From: CAZDBA01 sp965224765 | Lineage (GTDB): Bacteria; Planctomycetota; Planctomycetia; Pirellulales; Pirellulaceae | Assembly: GCA_965224765.1 (NCBI GenBank) | Contig: CBDDAC010000040.1 | Span: 184,124-248,123, forward strand | Length of the DNA: 64,000 bases | Reading direction: 5' to 3' | Position numbers and translations under genes: made by a program | The notes under the pieces: generated by a model | What the model was told of the DNA's origin: nothing | Databases searched by the model: none | What the model saw: only the letters and a program-made list of their open reading frames with translations | In this document: one piece after another, positions 39,916 through 49,188 of the stretch | Layout of the letters: each line of letters starts with the position of its first letter | How positions within the stretch are numbered: the first letter of the stretch is position 1

Positions 39916-42900
39916 AAGCCCTCGAACAGAATCGGCTTTTGCAGAATTCGTTGCTCAGCCGCAACCCAAGTTCACGGTCGCAGATGGTTTGGAAGTTACG
40001 TTGTGGGCCGAGAACCCGATGCTCAACAAGCCGACACAAATCAATTTCGATCCGGCGGGCCGAATGTGGGTTGCCAGCAGCGAAACATACCCCATGATCG
40101 AAGTCGGACAGGCCGAAGCTGACAAAATTGTCGTCCTCGAAGATTCCAACGGCGATGGCAAAGCGGACAAGTCAACCGTGTTTGCCGATGGGCTGTTGAT
40201 TCCGACCGGCGTCATCCCCGGAGACGGCGGCGTGTATGTCGCCCAAAGCACCGACTTGCTTTTTCTCAAGGACACCGATGGCGACGGCAAGGCAGATTTC
40301 AAACGGCGGGTGCTTAGCGGTTTTGGAACCGAGGACACCCATCACAATTTACACACTTTGGTTTGGGGGCCCGATGGTCGGCTGTACATGAATCAGTCGG
40401 TGTACACACGAACCAACACCGAGACGCCGCACGGCGTGGTTCGACACGTGGCCGGTGGCGGATTTCGGCTATCAACAAAGACACTAAGAATGCAGCCTTT
40501 CTTTCATGGGCTTTGGAATTCATGGGGGCATCAGTTTGATCGAAACGGCCAGTCGTTTATGACCGACGGGGCCGGATTTGATGGACTTGCTTATATTTTT
40601 CCGGGAGCAACGATCAACCCAACGCCGTCCGCGCCACATTTGCTTGATCTAATTAGCGCTGGAAAGTATCCCAAACTCTGCGCTGCCGAGATCATCCAGG
40701 GCGATTCATTTCCCAAAGATTGGCAGGGAAGTTTGGTGACTTGTGATTTTCGCGCCAATCGAGTCACGCGGTTTAAGCTGCTTGAAAATGGTGCAGGATT
40801 TGCCAGCGAACAGACGGATGACTTGATCCGCACAAGCGAAAGTAGCTTCCGCCCAATTGATGTAAAACAGGGGCCTGACGGGGCGCTGTACGTTGCGGAT
40901 TGGTCGAACCCGATCATCAACCATGGCGAAGTCGATTTCCGTGACCCACGACGTGATCGTTGGCATGGTCGCATTTGGCGAATCAGTGCTAAGGACAAGC
41001 CTGAACAAAAACCAGTCAATCTTTTTGAGGCCTCGACCCAAACGCTGCTTGGAAATTTGCTTTCCAATGATCGCTACCAAGTCGACCAATCGCGCCGCGT
41101 GTTGATCGAGCGGGGCGACGAAAGTGAGTCCGCGATTCCCGAATGGATCAAGGCGCAAAAGAATGACGCGGCGCGGCTCCAAGGGCTTTGGCTTTGCCAG
41201 GCGTTGGGCATTCGCGACTTGAGTTTGTTGGGGCAGCTTTTGTCCAGTAAAACTCCAGAAATTCGCGCCGCGTCGGTTCGTGTTTTAAGCGACTGGTCTG
41301 ATCCCGAGACCGATTTGGTCGAACCGATTCCGGGCGACAGAATATTAGAATGGTTCGAGGGATTAATTAACGATCCTCATCCCCGTGTTCGGCTCGAAAC
41401 TATCCGTGCGATTTCGAGTACGGGACATCCAGATGCCATCGCAATATTACTGCAAGCGATCAACCATCCGGTGGATCGGTTTGTAAAACATGCACTTCAA
41501 CTGGCCGTCATTGAAAATTCTACCGAGTTGATCGCACGCCTTGAAAAACCAGAGTGGCTGGCAACCGATTCTGATCGACGCCAAAAGCAGTTGGAGTTTG
41601 TTCTCTCGACCGTTGCGCCTGAGAACGCTAGTCGTTTTCTAACAAGTTATCTGGCAAACAATGATATCGCCGAGAATGGTCAGGGGCCTTGGATCGAGTT
41701 GATCGGGCGATCTGGTGACAAGGCGGAATTATTGAAGCTTTATCGTAGCGTTGTGCAGGGCAACTTTAACGCCAATGCCAAGTGCCGTGCTTTGAAGGCT
41801 TTGGCATACGCTCAATCGAAACGTCACCTAAGACCGGATCGGCTCGAGAGTTTGGATTCAGAACTTGGGCCGCTTTTAGATTCTTCCGATACAAATGTCG
41901 TACTGTCAGCACTTGAGTTGACGGGGGCTTGGAAAGTCAAACAGGCTGTATCTCGCGTCGCAAAAACAGCTAACAATGAATTACTGCCTGAACCCCTCCG
42001 CTTGGCTGCAGTTCGTACGTTAGGAGAGGTCGGAGATGAGTCGGCATTGGACGCTTTGAAAACGTTGTCCAGTTCGGGTACTGAAATGTCATTGCGAATC
42101 GTAGCGACGTCGTCACTTGCTCGTCAGGATATCGGATTGGCGATGCCATCATTCTTCGCAACTCTTGCGGATACGACGAACGAGACCGAAGCATTGCAGC
42201 TTTGGCGTGCGATGCTGTCCAAAAAGGGCGCGGCACCAAAAATCGCTGCAGCTTTGCAAGACAAACTTCCTAAGTGGGCAGCGCTGGCGGGGATCCGAGT
42301 CGGTCAGGAAGGGGGGCGATCGGCGCCAGAACTCGTCGGCGCCCTGCTGCCAATGGCCGGAATGTCGATGACGGCCGCTGAGTGGACGCCGGACAAAATC
42401 GTGCAGTTCACCAAGGCGGTTGCAACCGAAGGCGACCCGTCGCGAGGCGAGTTGATTTATCGAACGGAGGCGCTGCAGTGTATCAAGTGCCACGCGATCG
42501 GCGGAGTCGGCGGGAAGGTCGGCCCGGACATGACGAGCCTGGGCGCGAGTGCTCCTGCTGACTACATCATTGAATCAATGTTTGATCCCAATTCAAAAAT
42601 TAAAGAAAATTATCACTCGGTGATCGTCATGACGGTCGACGGGGAAATCATTTCTGGCATCGAGGCAGGCAGCACTCCCGAAGAACTTGTCCTTCGCGAT
42701 GCGGAAGGCAAAACAATTCGAATTCCCGTTGACGATGTGGAGGAGAAAAAAGATGGAAAATCATTGATGCCCGCTGGTTTGCTGGATCGGATCAGCCAAA
42801 AAGACCAAGTTGACCTTATTAGTTTTCTTGTACAACTCGGCAAACCCGGAAAGTTTGATGCGAGTCGACAAAACGTTGCGCGGCGATTGGAAATCTTCCC

Positions 42901-43327
42901 GGGAACGCATCAAACCGAACAAGATGGTAACCAGAAATTGATTGCCGGCGACGAAGTTAAGGGCTGGAAATCGTTGCAAACATTCGTCAACGGAAGCATC
43001 AAAAAGCAAGCGTTGGATCAATTGACGACCCAGCCAATCAACGTTGCACTCGTTGGTGTTTACTTGCGAACCTATGTTGAGTCCAACGGTGGCACGGCCA
43101 AGTTTTCCATTTCAGGGTTGTCCAACGCAGAGATGTGGATTGACGGCAAACCGATTGAGCGAGCCGAATTGTCGGGGGAATCTGAAACGGCCGCTCAGGA
43201 TTCCAGTGTGGATTTTCAAGTCGACTTGGTCGCCGGACGCCACACGGCGCTGTTAAGACTGGACGCACGCGAGATTCCCGAGTCGTTGTTCATTCGCTCC
43301 AACGACGTGACGTTTGTCGGCGAGTAG
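39869..43327 (+). CDS. PVC-type heme-binding CxxCH protein (main part of the SGNH fusion)
   Basis: 1152 residues with no break. The start at 39869 is only where the frame opens; the true N-terminus is probably the SGNH segment at 38972. A propeller of the membrane-bound dehydrogenase type occupies about 30-380 (ADGLEVTLWAENPMLNKPTQ, GRMWVASSETYP, DSNGDGKADKSTVF calcium-type loop), followed by HEAT-like repeats (about 390-830) and a c-type heme domain with CIKCH at about 871-875 and VIVMTVDGEIISGIEAG. The last 150 residues form a beta domain (about 1000-1152). Probably periplasmic electron transfer during carbohydrate oxidation; the substrate is unknown. Confidence 0.85.
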   Translation: MIAQLRSLRGTRTNIESPRTESAFAEFVAQPQPKFTVADGLEVTLWAENPMLNKPTQINFDPAGRMWVASSETYPMIEVGQAEADKIVVLEDSNGDGKADKSTVFADGLLIPTGVIPGDGGVYVAQSTDLLFLKDTDGDGKADFKRRVLSGFGTEDTHHNLHTLVWGPDGRLYMNQSVYTRTNTETPHGVVRHVAGGGFRLSTKTLRMQPFFHGLWNSWGHQFDRNGQSFMTDGAGFDGLAYIFPGATINPTPSAPHLLDLISAGKYPKLCAAEIIQGDSFPKDWQGSLVTCDFRANRVTRFKLLENGAGFASEQTDDLIRTSESSFRPIDVKQGPDGALYVADWSNPIINHGEVDFRDPRRDRWHGRIWRISAKDKPEQKPVNLFEASTQTLLGNLLSNDRYQVDQSRRVLIERGDESESAIPEWIKAQKNDAARLQGLWLCQALGIRDLSLLGQLLSSKTPEIRAASVRVLSDWSDPETDLVEPIPGDRILEWFEGLINDPHPRVRLETIRAISSTGHPDAIAILLQAINHPVDRFVKHALQLAVIENSTELIARLEKPEWLATDSDRRQKQLEFVLSTVAPENASRFLTSYLANNDIAENGQGPWIELIGRSGDKAELLKLYRSVVQGNFNANAKCRALKALAYAQSKRHLRPDRLESLDSELGPLLDSSDTNVVLSALELTGAWKVKQAVSRVAKTANNELLPEPLRLAAVRTLGEVGDESALDALKTLSSSGTEMSLRIVATSSLARQDIGLAMPSFFATLADTTNETEALQLWRAMLSKKGAAPKIAAALQDKLPKWAALAGIRVGQEGGRSAPELVGALLPMAGMSMTAAEWTPDKIVQFTKAVATEGDPSRGELIYRTEALQCIKCHAIGGVGGKVGPDMTSLGASAPADYIIESMFDPNSKIKENYHSVIVMTVDGEIISGIEAGSTPEELVLRDAEGKTIRIPVDDVEEKKDGKSLMPAGLLDRISQKDQVDLISFLVQLGKPGKFDASRQNVARRLEIFPGTHQTEQDGNQKLIAGDEVKGWKSLQTFVNGSIKKQALDQLTTQPINVALVGVYLRTYVESNGGTAKFSISGLSNAEMWIDGKPIERAELSGESETAAQDSSVDFQVDLVAGRHTALLRLDAREIPESLFIRSNDVTFVGE

Positions 43328-43335
43328 GTTCTGAT

Positions 43336-43491
43336 GTAACCGTTCACGGGTTTTACCGATTGCTCGATGAACTGCGGATACCGGGAGTCTTGGAGGCCTG
43401 TTTGTAGCTCCGGCTTTCCAGCCGGAGAGCACTTCCCCGCCGGCTGGAAAGCCGGAGCTACGAGATCGTTTCAGCGCTCGTGAACGGTTAC
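43336..43491. repeat. REPIN element copy H, full length, upstream of the RAYT gene
   Basis: A complete 156-bp element: GTAACCGTTCACGGG at 43336, core 43404-43461 (one mismatch, CCCCGCCGGCTGG), and CGTGAACGGTTAC ending 43491. It lies 129 bp before the RAYT start, in the 43328-43620 gap, which otherwise holds only the RAYT leader. Confidence 0.92.
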
Positions 43492-43620
43492 GTTCTGAAT
43501 CCCGCTGAGGTCGTCTTACGGGTTTCCATTTGCGGTGATAGCTTGCGAGGGAAATTTGTGTCGGCGGCAGGAATTGTTTATCACTTACTCATTCTCTGAG
43601 AGACGAAATAAGGAATTGGA

Positions 43621-44478
43621 ATGAGCGAAAAAGAAAAACCGGAATCGGAGCTACACGAAACGGAGCTTCATCAGGCGGAGCTACGAACCAACAATGGCCC
43701 CCAACGCATTTCTTATCGCCGAAACCTTCCGCATCATGTGCCGCCGGGGTTTCCATTATTCTTGACTTGGAATCTGAAAGGATCATTCCCAAAACATGCC
43801 CGGGCTGCCATGGAAGCAGAACAGATTCGGCTTGATCGGGAGCCACGACGCAAACAGGAATCGGCAAAGGCGCGGAATATTCGGCACGCAAGAATGCTAT
43901 TTGCAAAACAAGATCGGTTTCTGGATAAGGCGGCGAGCCATACGAGTTTTCGGCACGAAAAAAGACATCGAAATGACACAGTCGCCCAACAGAATAGCTC
44001 GCCGTATGACACAAGTGACAATGAGTTCAACGACCGACCGATGTGGCTGAGCGATCCCAAGGCCGCTGCTGTCATGGTGGGTTCATTCCTGTGGGGTGTG
44101 CCAGATCGCTATGAATTGTATTCATTCGTCGTGTTAGGTAATCACATTCATTTGTTGCTTACACCGAACGTCGATTTGAGCACGATCACGCAAGGAATCA
44201 AAGGATGGACGGCTCGACAAATCAATCGAATGCTCGGGCGCAAGGGATTGCAGTTCTGGCAGAACGAATCGTACAACCATTGGGCCAGAGACGAAGACGA
44301 GATGTACCGGATTATCGAGTATATCGAAAACAACCCAGTCACCGCCGGGCTATGCAAGTCACCATCCGATTGGCGCTGGTCTTCGGCCTTTTGGCGCAAG
44401 ACCTTGGGCTGGCGATTTGGAGAACCGTTCCAAGTAGAATGGAGCGAGACGGTACTAAAACAATTGGGGCCACCGTAA
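43621..44478 (+). CDS. REP-associated tyrosine transposase (RAYT, IS200-like Y1 HUH family)
   Basis: A 285-residue protein from the ATG at 43621 (AAGGA upstream). VVLGNHIHLLLTP holds the HUH histidines 175 and 177; FWQNESYNHWA holds the nucleophile Tyr218; DEMYRIIEYIENNPVTAGLC and DWRWSSA are the usual C-terminal RAYT blocks. RAYTs nick single-stranded DNA at REP hairpins and are thought to mobilise REPINs. The residue 70-145 insertion is basic and longer than in proteobacterial members. Residues 9-22 (ELHETELHQAELR) are encoded by three REP half-sites at a 15-bp spacing. REPIN copies lie on both sides (43336-43491, 44493-44582), and other copies occur throughout the window. All catalytic residues are present, so it may be active. 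Confidence 0.9.
   Translation: MSEKEKPESELHETELHQAELRTNNGPQRISYRRNLPHHVPPGFPLFLTWNLKGSFPKHARAAMEAEQIRLDREPRRKQESAKARNIRHARMLFAKQDRFLDKAASHTSFRHEKRHRNDTVAQQNSSPYDTSDNEFNDRPMWLSDPKAAAVMVGSFLWGVPDRYELYSFVVLGNHIHLLLTPNVDLSTITQGIKGWTARQINRMLGRKGLQFWQNESYNHWARDEDEMYRIIEYIENNPVTAGLCKSPSDWRWSSAFWRKTLGWRFGEPFQVEWSETVLKQLGPP
43646..43684 (+). repeat. Three REP half-sites at 15-bp spacing inside the RAYT coding start
   Basis: CGGAGCTAC at 43646, CGGAGCTTC at 43661 and CGGAGCTAC at 43676 are the closing half of the REPIN core repeated in direct orientation every 15 bases, in frame with the RAYT. A matching pair at the same spacing lies downstream of the gene at 44559 and 44574. Confidence 0.85.
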
Positions 44479-44492
44479 TTTCGGCTGCTCAC

Positions 44493-44582
44493 GTAGCTCT
44501 GGCTTTCCACGTAGCTCCGGCTTTCCAGCCGGAGACGAATAAACTCCGCCTGGAAAGGCGGAGCTACGTGAGGCGGAGCTAC
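44493..44582. repeat. REPIN element copy I with extra half-sites, downstream of the RAYT gene
   Basis: The core is 44511-44567 with a variant right arm (CTCCGCCTGGAAAGGCGGAG). It is preceded by an additional half (GTAGCTCTGGCTTTCC at 44493) and followed by GGCGGAGCTAC at 44572-44582. There are no outer repeats. It sits between two converging genes and could act as a shared terminator. Confidence 0.88.
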
Positions 44583-44593
44583 TTGAAGCCGTA

Positions 44594-45940
44594 CTACGAA
44601 ACCAACCCGTCTAGAGTTCCTGTTGCGTCGCCAAACGTCTCAATATCAGCACCCATTTTTTGGATCATCGTCAGTAACAAGTTTGACATGGGCGGATGAT
44701 CGTTTTCGTCAAAGGCGAGATGTTGCCCGTGTTGGAGCCCTAACTTCTGCCCTCCGGCAAGCAATGTCGGCAAATTCTTGGGAGAGTGTGCACCACCTTT
44801 TCCAGAGTTCATTCCTGACCCATAAAGAACCATCGTGTTGTCCAGCATGTTACCGCCACCCTCCTTGGTCGATTTAAGAAACTTCAAAAATCGCCCGAGC
44901 CGCGAGAGGTGAAACCGGTCGATCGCGCCCAGCTTTTTGAGCATTTCCGCGTCACCTCCGTGATGGGACAGTTCGTGGTGTGCCTCGCCACCACCGCCAA
45001 ACCCTCCCGCTTCGCGCGACCACTCAAACGTGATGACTCGCGTTGTATCGGTTACAAATGCCAAATACGAAAGCTCCAACATGACATCAATCCACATCGG
45101 GCGATCGTGTGCATTGCGGGGTTGCGAATTCAGTTGAAGATCTTTGTCGCTTACATCCGGTTTCTTGACATCAACCCACTGCTCCATTCGCTCAATCCGC
45201 TGCTCGGCCTCCCGAACCGAATTGAGATATTGATTCATCTTTTCTCGATCTGCGATACCAAGGTTCTTGTTGAGCTGTTCTGCATCGTTGAGAACGGAAT
45301 CGAGAACTGACTTTTGTTCTGCATACCCTCGTAGAATTGCCGCTCGGTCTTTGGCAGTATTGGGAACGAACAGCCTTTCAAAAACTCGTTTGGGTGAGTT
45401 TTCAGCCGGAATCGGAATGCCGCTTGCATCGAACGAAAGTGTATGGCTATGGAGCGCGGAACCTGTACCGGACATATCGGACATTTGAAGCGACGGAAAT
45501 CGGGTTTGTTGTCCGTGAAGCTTGGAGACAATTTGATCAGCCGAAACCGAGTTCGCGTAACCCTTACCAGGAACGGACGTCAAGTCTGCGCCTGTAAGCC
45601 AAGTGTCCGCGCCCGAGTGCCCGCCTTTGGTTGCCAAATGACCGAGACCCGTCATCACGGTAAAGTCATCGCGGTGCTCCTTGATCGCTTCCAGTGATTT
45701 GGAAAGCGTGTAGCCCTTTCCAGCGTTCTCGGGATCCCATTCGAAAACGTTGGTTCCGTTGGGAACATAGCAGCAGATCATTCGCGGGTGGACGCCGTTG
45801 GATTTGCTCAACGGCTGGTACTTTGAGTCCTCTTTGAAAGGAAACGGAACCATCGCCTCAAGCAACGGCAAGGCAAGGCATGTTCCAAGTCCACGCAGCA
45901 CGTGTCGACGGGAAAGCGGTTTGGTCAAAAATGTAGACAT
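44594..45940 (-). CDS. DUF1552 family Tat-exported protein
   Basis: A 448-residue protein with a twin-arginine leader (LSRRHVLRGLGTCLALPLLEA), so probably folded before export. The body has the DUF1552 features GLGHLATKGGHSGADTWLTG, SVSADQIVSKL and VLYGSGMNSGKGGAHSPKNLP. DUF1552 proteins are planctomycete/verrucomicrobial relatives of sulfatase/alkaline-phosphatase-like DUF1501 proteins, and the function is not established. It follows the DUF1592-type cytochrome by 115 bp on the same strand, the usual pairing, so the two probably work together in the periplasm. Confidence 0.9.
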   Translation of the reverse strand: MSTFLTKPLSRRHVLRGLGTCLALPLLEAMVPFPFKEDSKYQPLSKSNGVHPRMICCYVPNGTNVFEWDPENAGKGYTLSKSLEAIKEHRDDFTVMTGLGHLATKGGHSGADTWLTGADLTSVPGKGYANSVSADQIVSKLHGQQTRFPSLQMSDMSGTGSALHSHTLSFDASGIPIPAENSPKRVFERLFVPNTAKDRAAILRGYAEQKSVLDSVLNDAEQLNKNLGIADREKMNQYLNSVREAEQRIERMEQWVDVKKPDVSDKDLQLNSQPRNAHDRPMWIDVMLELSYLAFVTDTTRVITFEWSREAGGFGGGGEAHHELSHHGGDAEMLKKLGAIDRFHLSRLGRFLKFLKSTKEGGGNMLDNTMVLYGSGMNSGKGGAHSPKNLPTLLAGGQKLGLQHGQHLAFDENDHPPMSNLLLTMIQKMGADIETFGDATGTLDGLVS

Positions 45941-46054
45941 GATTTTTTGAATTTAACTGAACTGGATTTTGAAGAACTGAATTGTGAAAGTGCTAAGTTT
46001 TCGGAAGGTTGAGGCGTTGAGGCTCCCGCCGAAACGTGAGGCTCGACTGGCGAA

Positions 46055-48715
46055 TCATTTTGTTTGAAACGGTTGCGAAGTCACCACATACTTTATCAGG
46101 GTTCGTAACGTATCGTCATTCTTGTTTAGCTCGGCGGCGGCAGCGTCCAAGTATTTTTGATCGGTAACTCCAAGTTCGCGCCCCAGGGCGTAAGTCATCA
46201 TTTTTCCGGCCAGGCACTTGTAAAACAAGTCTTTCTGCTTCAGCAGCTCCTTTTTCAAGCCCTCAACGCCCTCGATTTTTGTGCCATCAAGCATTTTCGA
46301 CGAAGCGTCAATCAACGGATCGTCTTTTTCAACGCGGCCTTTGTAGCCAAACCCCTCGCGGTCACGCCATTCGCCAGCTGCGTTGTAGTTTTCAAGTGCC
46401 AAACCAAGCGGGTCAATTCGATTGTGGCACCGCGCGCATTGCGGCAATTCGCGATGAAGTTCCAGTCGCTGTCGAACCGTCGCTTTGTCGATCCCCGGAA
46501 CTTTGGGGGAAATCTCACCAACGTTGGCAACAGGAATTCCTGGATCCACGCCAAAGATATTGTTCATCACCCACCGGCCTCTTGTGACCGGTTGAGTTCG
46601 TGTGCCGTTTGAAGTCGTCGAAAGGAAACCGGCTTGGGTTAACACGCCCCCGCGATGAACACTCTTGGGAACTTTGACCTTTCGAAAGTGATCGCCTTCG
46701 ACACCGTCGATTTGATAAAACCTAGCCAAGCGTTCGTTGACGACCACAAAATCGGAATCAATAAAATTGGTGATGCTTAAGTCGTTTTCGAGAATCTCGG
46801 CGAAAAAACTTTCAATTTCTGCTACCAAAGAAATTTCCAGATGCCGATCGTATCGAGGGAACCGATCGGGTACGGGCGGGTTCGCACCTACCTCTCGGGC
46901 GCCAAGCCACTGGCCGGCAAAATTCTTGTTGAATGCCTGTGCCCGTGGATCCAAAAGCATCCGGTCGACTTGCTGCAGCAATACCGCCTTATCTTTCAGT
47001 TTGTTGCCGCTGCCAAGTTTCAACAGTTCGTCATCGGGCATCGTACTCCAAAGGAAATACGAAAGTCGGCTAGCGAGTTCGTGGCTGTTGAGTTCGCGAG
47101 GCTTGTGAACTTCCGGAGCCTCGGTAGAAACAACAGGCGAACCGGGTTCCGTCAGGTAGAGAAAATTTGGAGAAACCAGGACAGCGATTAACGGCGTTTT
47201 GATCGCTTCCACGAAGGAGGTAGAGTCTTTTCGTACTGCTTCGAACAAGGCCAGTTTCGCGTCGATTTCTTTGGCGGCTACCGGACGTCGATAGGCTCGT
47301 CGCATGAACATTGCCAACACCTTGCGGGCGTGTTTTGATTCGTTCTTTTTGGTCACTGGAGAATCCAACAAGATTCTGTGGTGACTTGGGGGTGGCCATG
47401 AGTCATAAATCGGGCCTTCGAGTTCCAACCAGTCCACCCACAGTTCAGGCCGCGCAAAATCTCCGTTGTTCTGAAACCAGGCATTCTCAATTTCTTTCGG
47501 GACATCATACGCATACTTGATTGTGATCCCGGCAGCTTCGGTCGTGAACGGAACGCGAAACTCATACGTCTTCGGTTCCTGACGAGTCGCGTCGACATCT
47601 ATTTCCGCACGAGTGATTGGCTGGCCTCCCAAGTGCTGAATCAGTTGAAACCTCGGCGAACCATATTCGTAGATACTTGACTTGGCGAAATGCTCGTCCA
47701 GATTTTTTTGCAGATGATTGACGTTCCATTTGATTGTGTTCGGGTTGTCGGTTTGGGATTTTATGGTTTCTAAACGAACCTGATGAGCCGCTTTGGCGCT
47801 GATAAGCACTGCGTCCCGGCCAGGGACGACACCACCTGCTCGAACTCGAATCGTATAGTCGCCAGCCGTTGGCACGTACAAAGTTCGGACGTTGATGTTG
47901 TTGCGATCCCAGTGGTGGTCATACAGGACTTTGAACTTGCCTTCGGATCGCCCTTTGCCGCCGTTTACGATCACGCTGCGATGTCGTTTGTCATCCAGCT
48001 TGATTCGGTTGCTGTCGGAATCACCGGTCTCCGGTTCAAAACGCCATTTGATTTTGTCAGGTTGACTTCCTTCGAACAGCGCTTTGTCCAACGCTTGCCG
48101 GGCAATTTTTTGGTAAAGCTCAATATGGATCGGCGAAATATTGAGTGCTCCGCCGTTGTTGTCGAATCCGCCTGTCGCTGGGTCTTGCGGTATGGTGGAG
48201 ACGTCGATATCTACGCCCATCAAATCTCGAATCGTTCTTTTGTATTCGTCGCGGTTCAGGCGTCTCAACACAATCGCTGAACTCCGACGATGAAGTTCGG
48301 CACGCGTCAATTGTTCGGTGATCCAGTCGACGACCTTCGCCACTTCGCTTGCGTCCGGCTGGGCTTCGGACTCGGGCGGCATCTCGTGCCCATTGAGAAC
48401 GTTGACGACTTCTTCCCAATGAGACTTGACCGTCAAATCATCGAATCGGTTGGTTAGAAATTTATCAACTTGAAATTCGGCTTCGGCATCTTCCGATTGG
48501 TGGCATTCGAGACAGTGCTTTTTCAAGAACGGAACGGCAATCTTTAAGTATCCCTTTTTGTCGAACGATTCGCTTTTCGATTCGCCTTGGGTTTGACTTG
48601 CAGGCTGCTTGTTCTTGACGGGTTGTTGGGCGTAAGCTCCACACAATGTGCAATCCCAAGCAAGGCAGAAGCAAACCAAAACAAGGCAGACAAGGACAGA
48701 AGAGGCGAGTTTCAT
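46055..48715 (-). CDS. DUF1592/DUF1588-type planctomycete cytochrome-like protein
   Basis: An 886-residue secreted protein (MKLASSVLVCLVLVCFCLAWDC leader). A c-type heme motif CLECH lies at about 66 in the planctomycete cytochrome domain (LKKHCLECHQSEDAEAEFQVD). Then come the DUF1587 (RRLNRDEYKRTIRDLMGVD), DUF1595, DUF1592 (RELNSHELASRLSYFLWSTMPDDELL), DUF1588 (HRGGVLTQAGFLSTTSNGTR) and DUF1585 (ELGVTDQKYLDAAA) regions in the standard order. A CARCHN motif near 768 may hold a second metal or heme (seen as CxxCH; attachment not tested). It is paired with the DUF1552 gene downstream. The role in polysaccharide or sulfated-polymer breakdown is inferred from the family only. Confidence 0.9.
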   Translation of the reverse strand: MKLASSVLVCLVLVCFCLAWDCTLCGAYAQQPVKNKQPASQTQGESKSESFDKKGYLKIAVPFLKKHCLECHQSEDAEAEFQVDKFLTNRFDDLTVKSHWEEVVNVLNGHEMPPESEAQPDASEVAKVVDWITEQLTRAELHRRSSAIVLRRLNRDEYKRTIRDLMGVDIDVSTIPQDPATGGFDNNGGALNISPIHIELYQKIARQALDKALFEGSQPDKIKWRFEPETGDSDSNRIKLDDKRHRSVIVNGGKGRSEGKFKVLYDHHWDRNNINVRTLYVPTAGDYTIRVRAGGVVPGRDAVLISAKAAHQVRLETIKSQTDNPNTIKWNVNHLQKNLDEHFAKSSIYEYGSPRFQLIQHLGGQPITRAEIDVDATRQEPKTYEFRVPFTTEAAGITIKYAYDVPKEIENAWFQNNGDFARPELWVDWLELEGPIYDSWPPPSHHRILLDSPVTKKNESKHARKVLAMFMRRAYRRPVAAKEIDAKLALFEAVRKDSTSFVEAIKTPLIAVLVSPNFLYLTEPGSPVVSTEAPEVHKPRELNSHELASRLSYFLWSTMPDDELLKLGSGNKLKDKAVLLQQVDRMLLDPRAQAFNKNFAGQWLGAREVGANPPVPDRFPRYDRHLEISLVAEIESFFAEILENDLSITNFIDSDFVVVNERLARFYQIDGVEGDHFRKVKVPKSVHRGGVLTQAGFLSTTSNGTRTQPVTRGRWVMNNIFGVDPGIPVANVGEISPKVPGIDKATVRQRLELHRELPQCARCHNRIDPLGLALENYNAAGEWRDREGFGYKGRVEKDDPLIDASSKMLDGTKIEGVEGLKKELLKQKDLFYKCLAGKMMTYALGRELGVTDQKYLDAAAAELNKNDDTLRTLIKYVVTSQPFQTK

Positions 48716-48746
48716 AGGATATCAATCTTTGATCAACATATAGTTT

Positions 48747-48820
48747 TAAGGCAAGCAGCAGATAAGAATCTACAATCATAACTCGCTGCGTGAGGGATTC
48801 CTTGCGTACGCAGCGGGTTA
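48747..48820. repeat. Palindromic repeat family 3, copy 1
   Basis: A TAAGGCAAGCAGCAG segment and AATCATAAC lead into a stem, CGCTGCGTGAGGGATTCC ... TACGCAGCGGGTT. It shares the first part with 49189-49300 and the second with 55606-55674. It starts 32 bp upstream of the DUF1592 gene start, inside its leader. Confidence 0.7.
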
Positions 48821-48942
48821 GTATGTTTTCTTCTCGCGGCCCACCCTAACAATGCCAGGAAATTCTTTTCGACTCTGGAGGTTGGGAAACTGGACTTGCG
48901 GAAGGTTATGGCTGCTGCCAAAACAAAATCTATCAAATTTAT

Positions 48943-49092
48943 GTAGCCGTCACGAGTTCGGAAGCGTTGTGGTAGCTCCGGCTTTCCAGCCGGAGGAAGA
49001 TGTGCTCTCCGGCTGGAAAGCCGGAGCTACAGACATCCAACGCTCCTTTTCCGTAACTTATCTAGTAATCGGTGAACCCTGCGAACGGCTAC
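48943..49092. repeat. REPIN element copy J, full length with diverged outer repeats
   Basis: GTAGCCGTCACGAG at 48943, core 48972-49030, and GCGAACGGCTAC ending 49092, about 150 bp. Both outer ends carry compensating changes (GTAGCC / GGCTAC), so the pairing is kept although the sequence differs from copies G and H. Confidence 0.9.
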
Positions 49093-49188
49093 TTTAGATT
49101 TTAAAATCAACGACCATTGTGGACAGCGGCTTGCGTTATCCGCCATGATAAATGAGCACTTTTGCTGTGACAATTGGTCTCATGTCAG

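Noticed and set aside
12788..49030. Scattered REP cores as a CRISPR array
   Set aside because: The repeats are kilobases apart, palindromic and without regular spacers; no cas genes are present.
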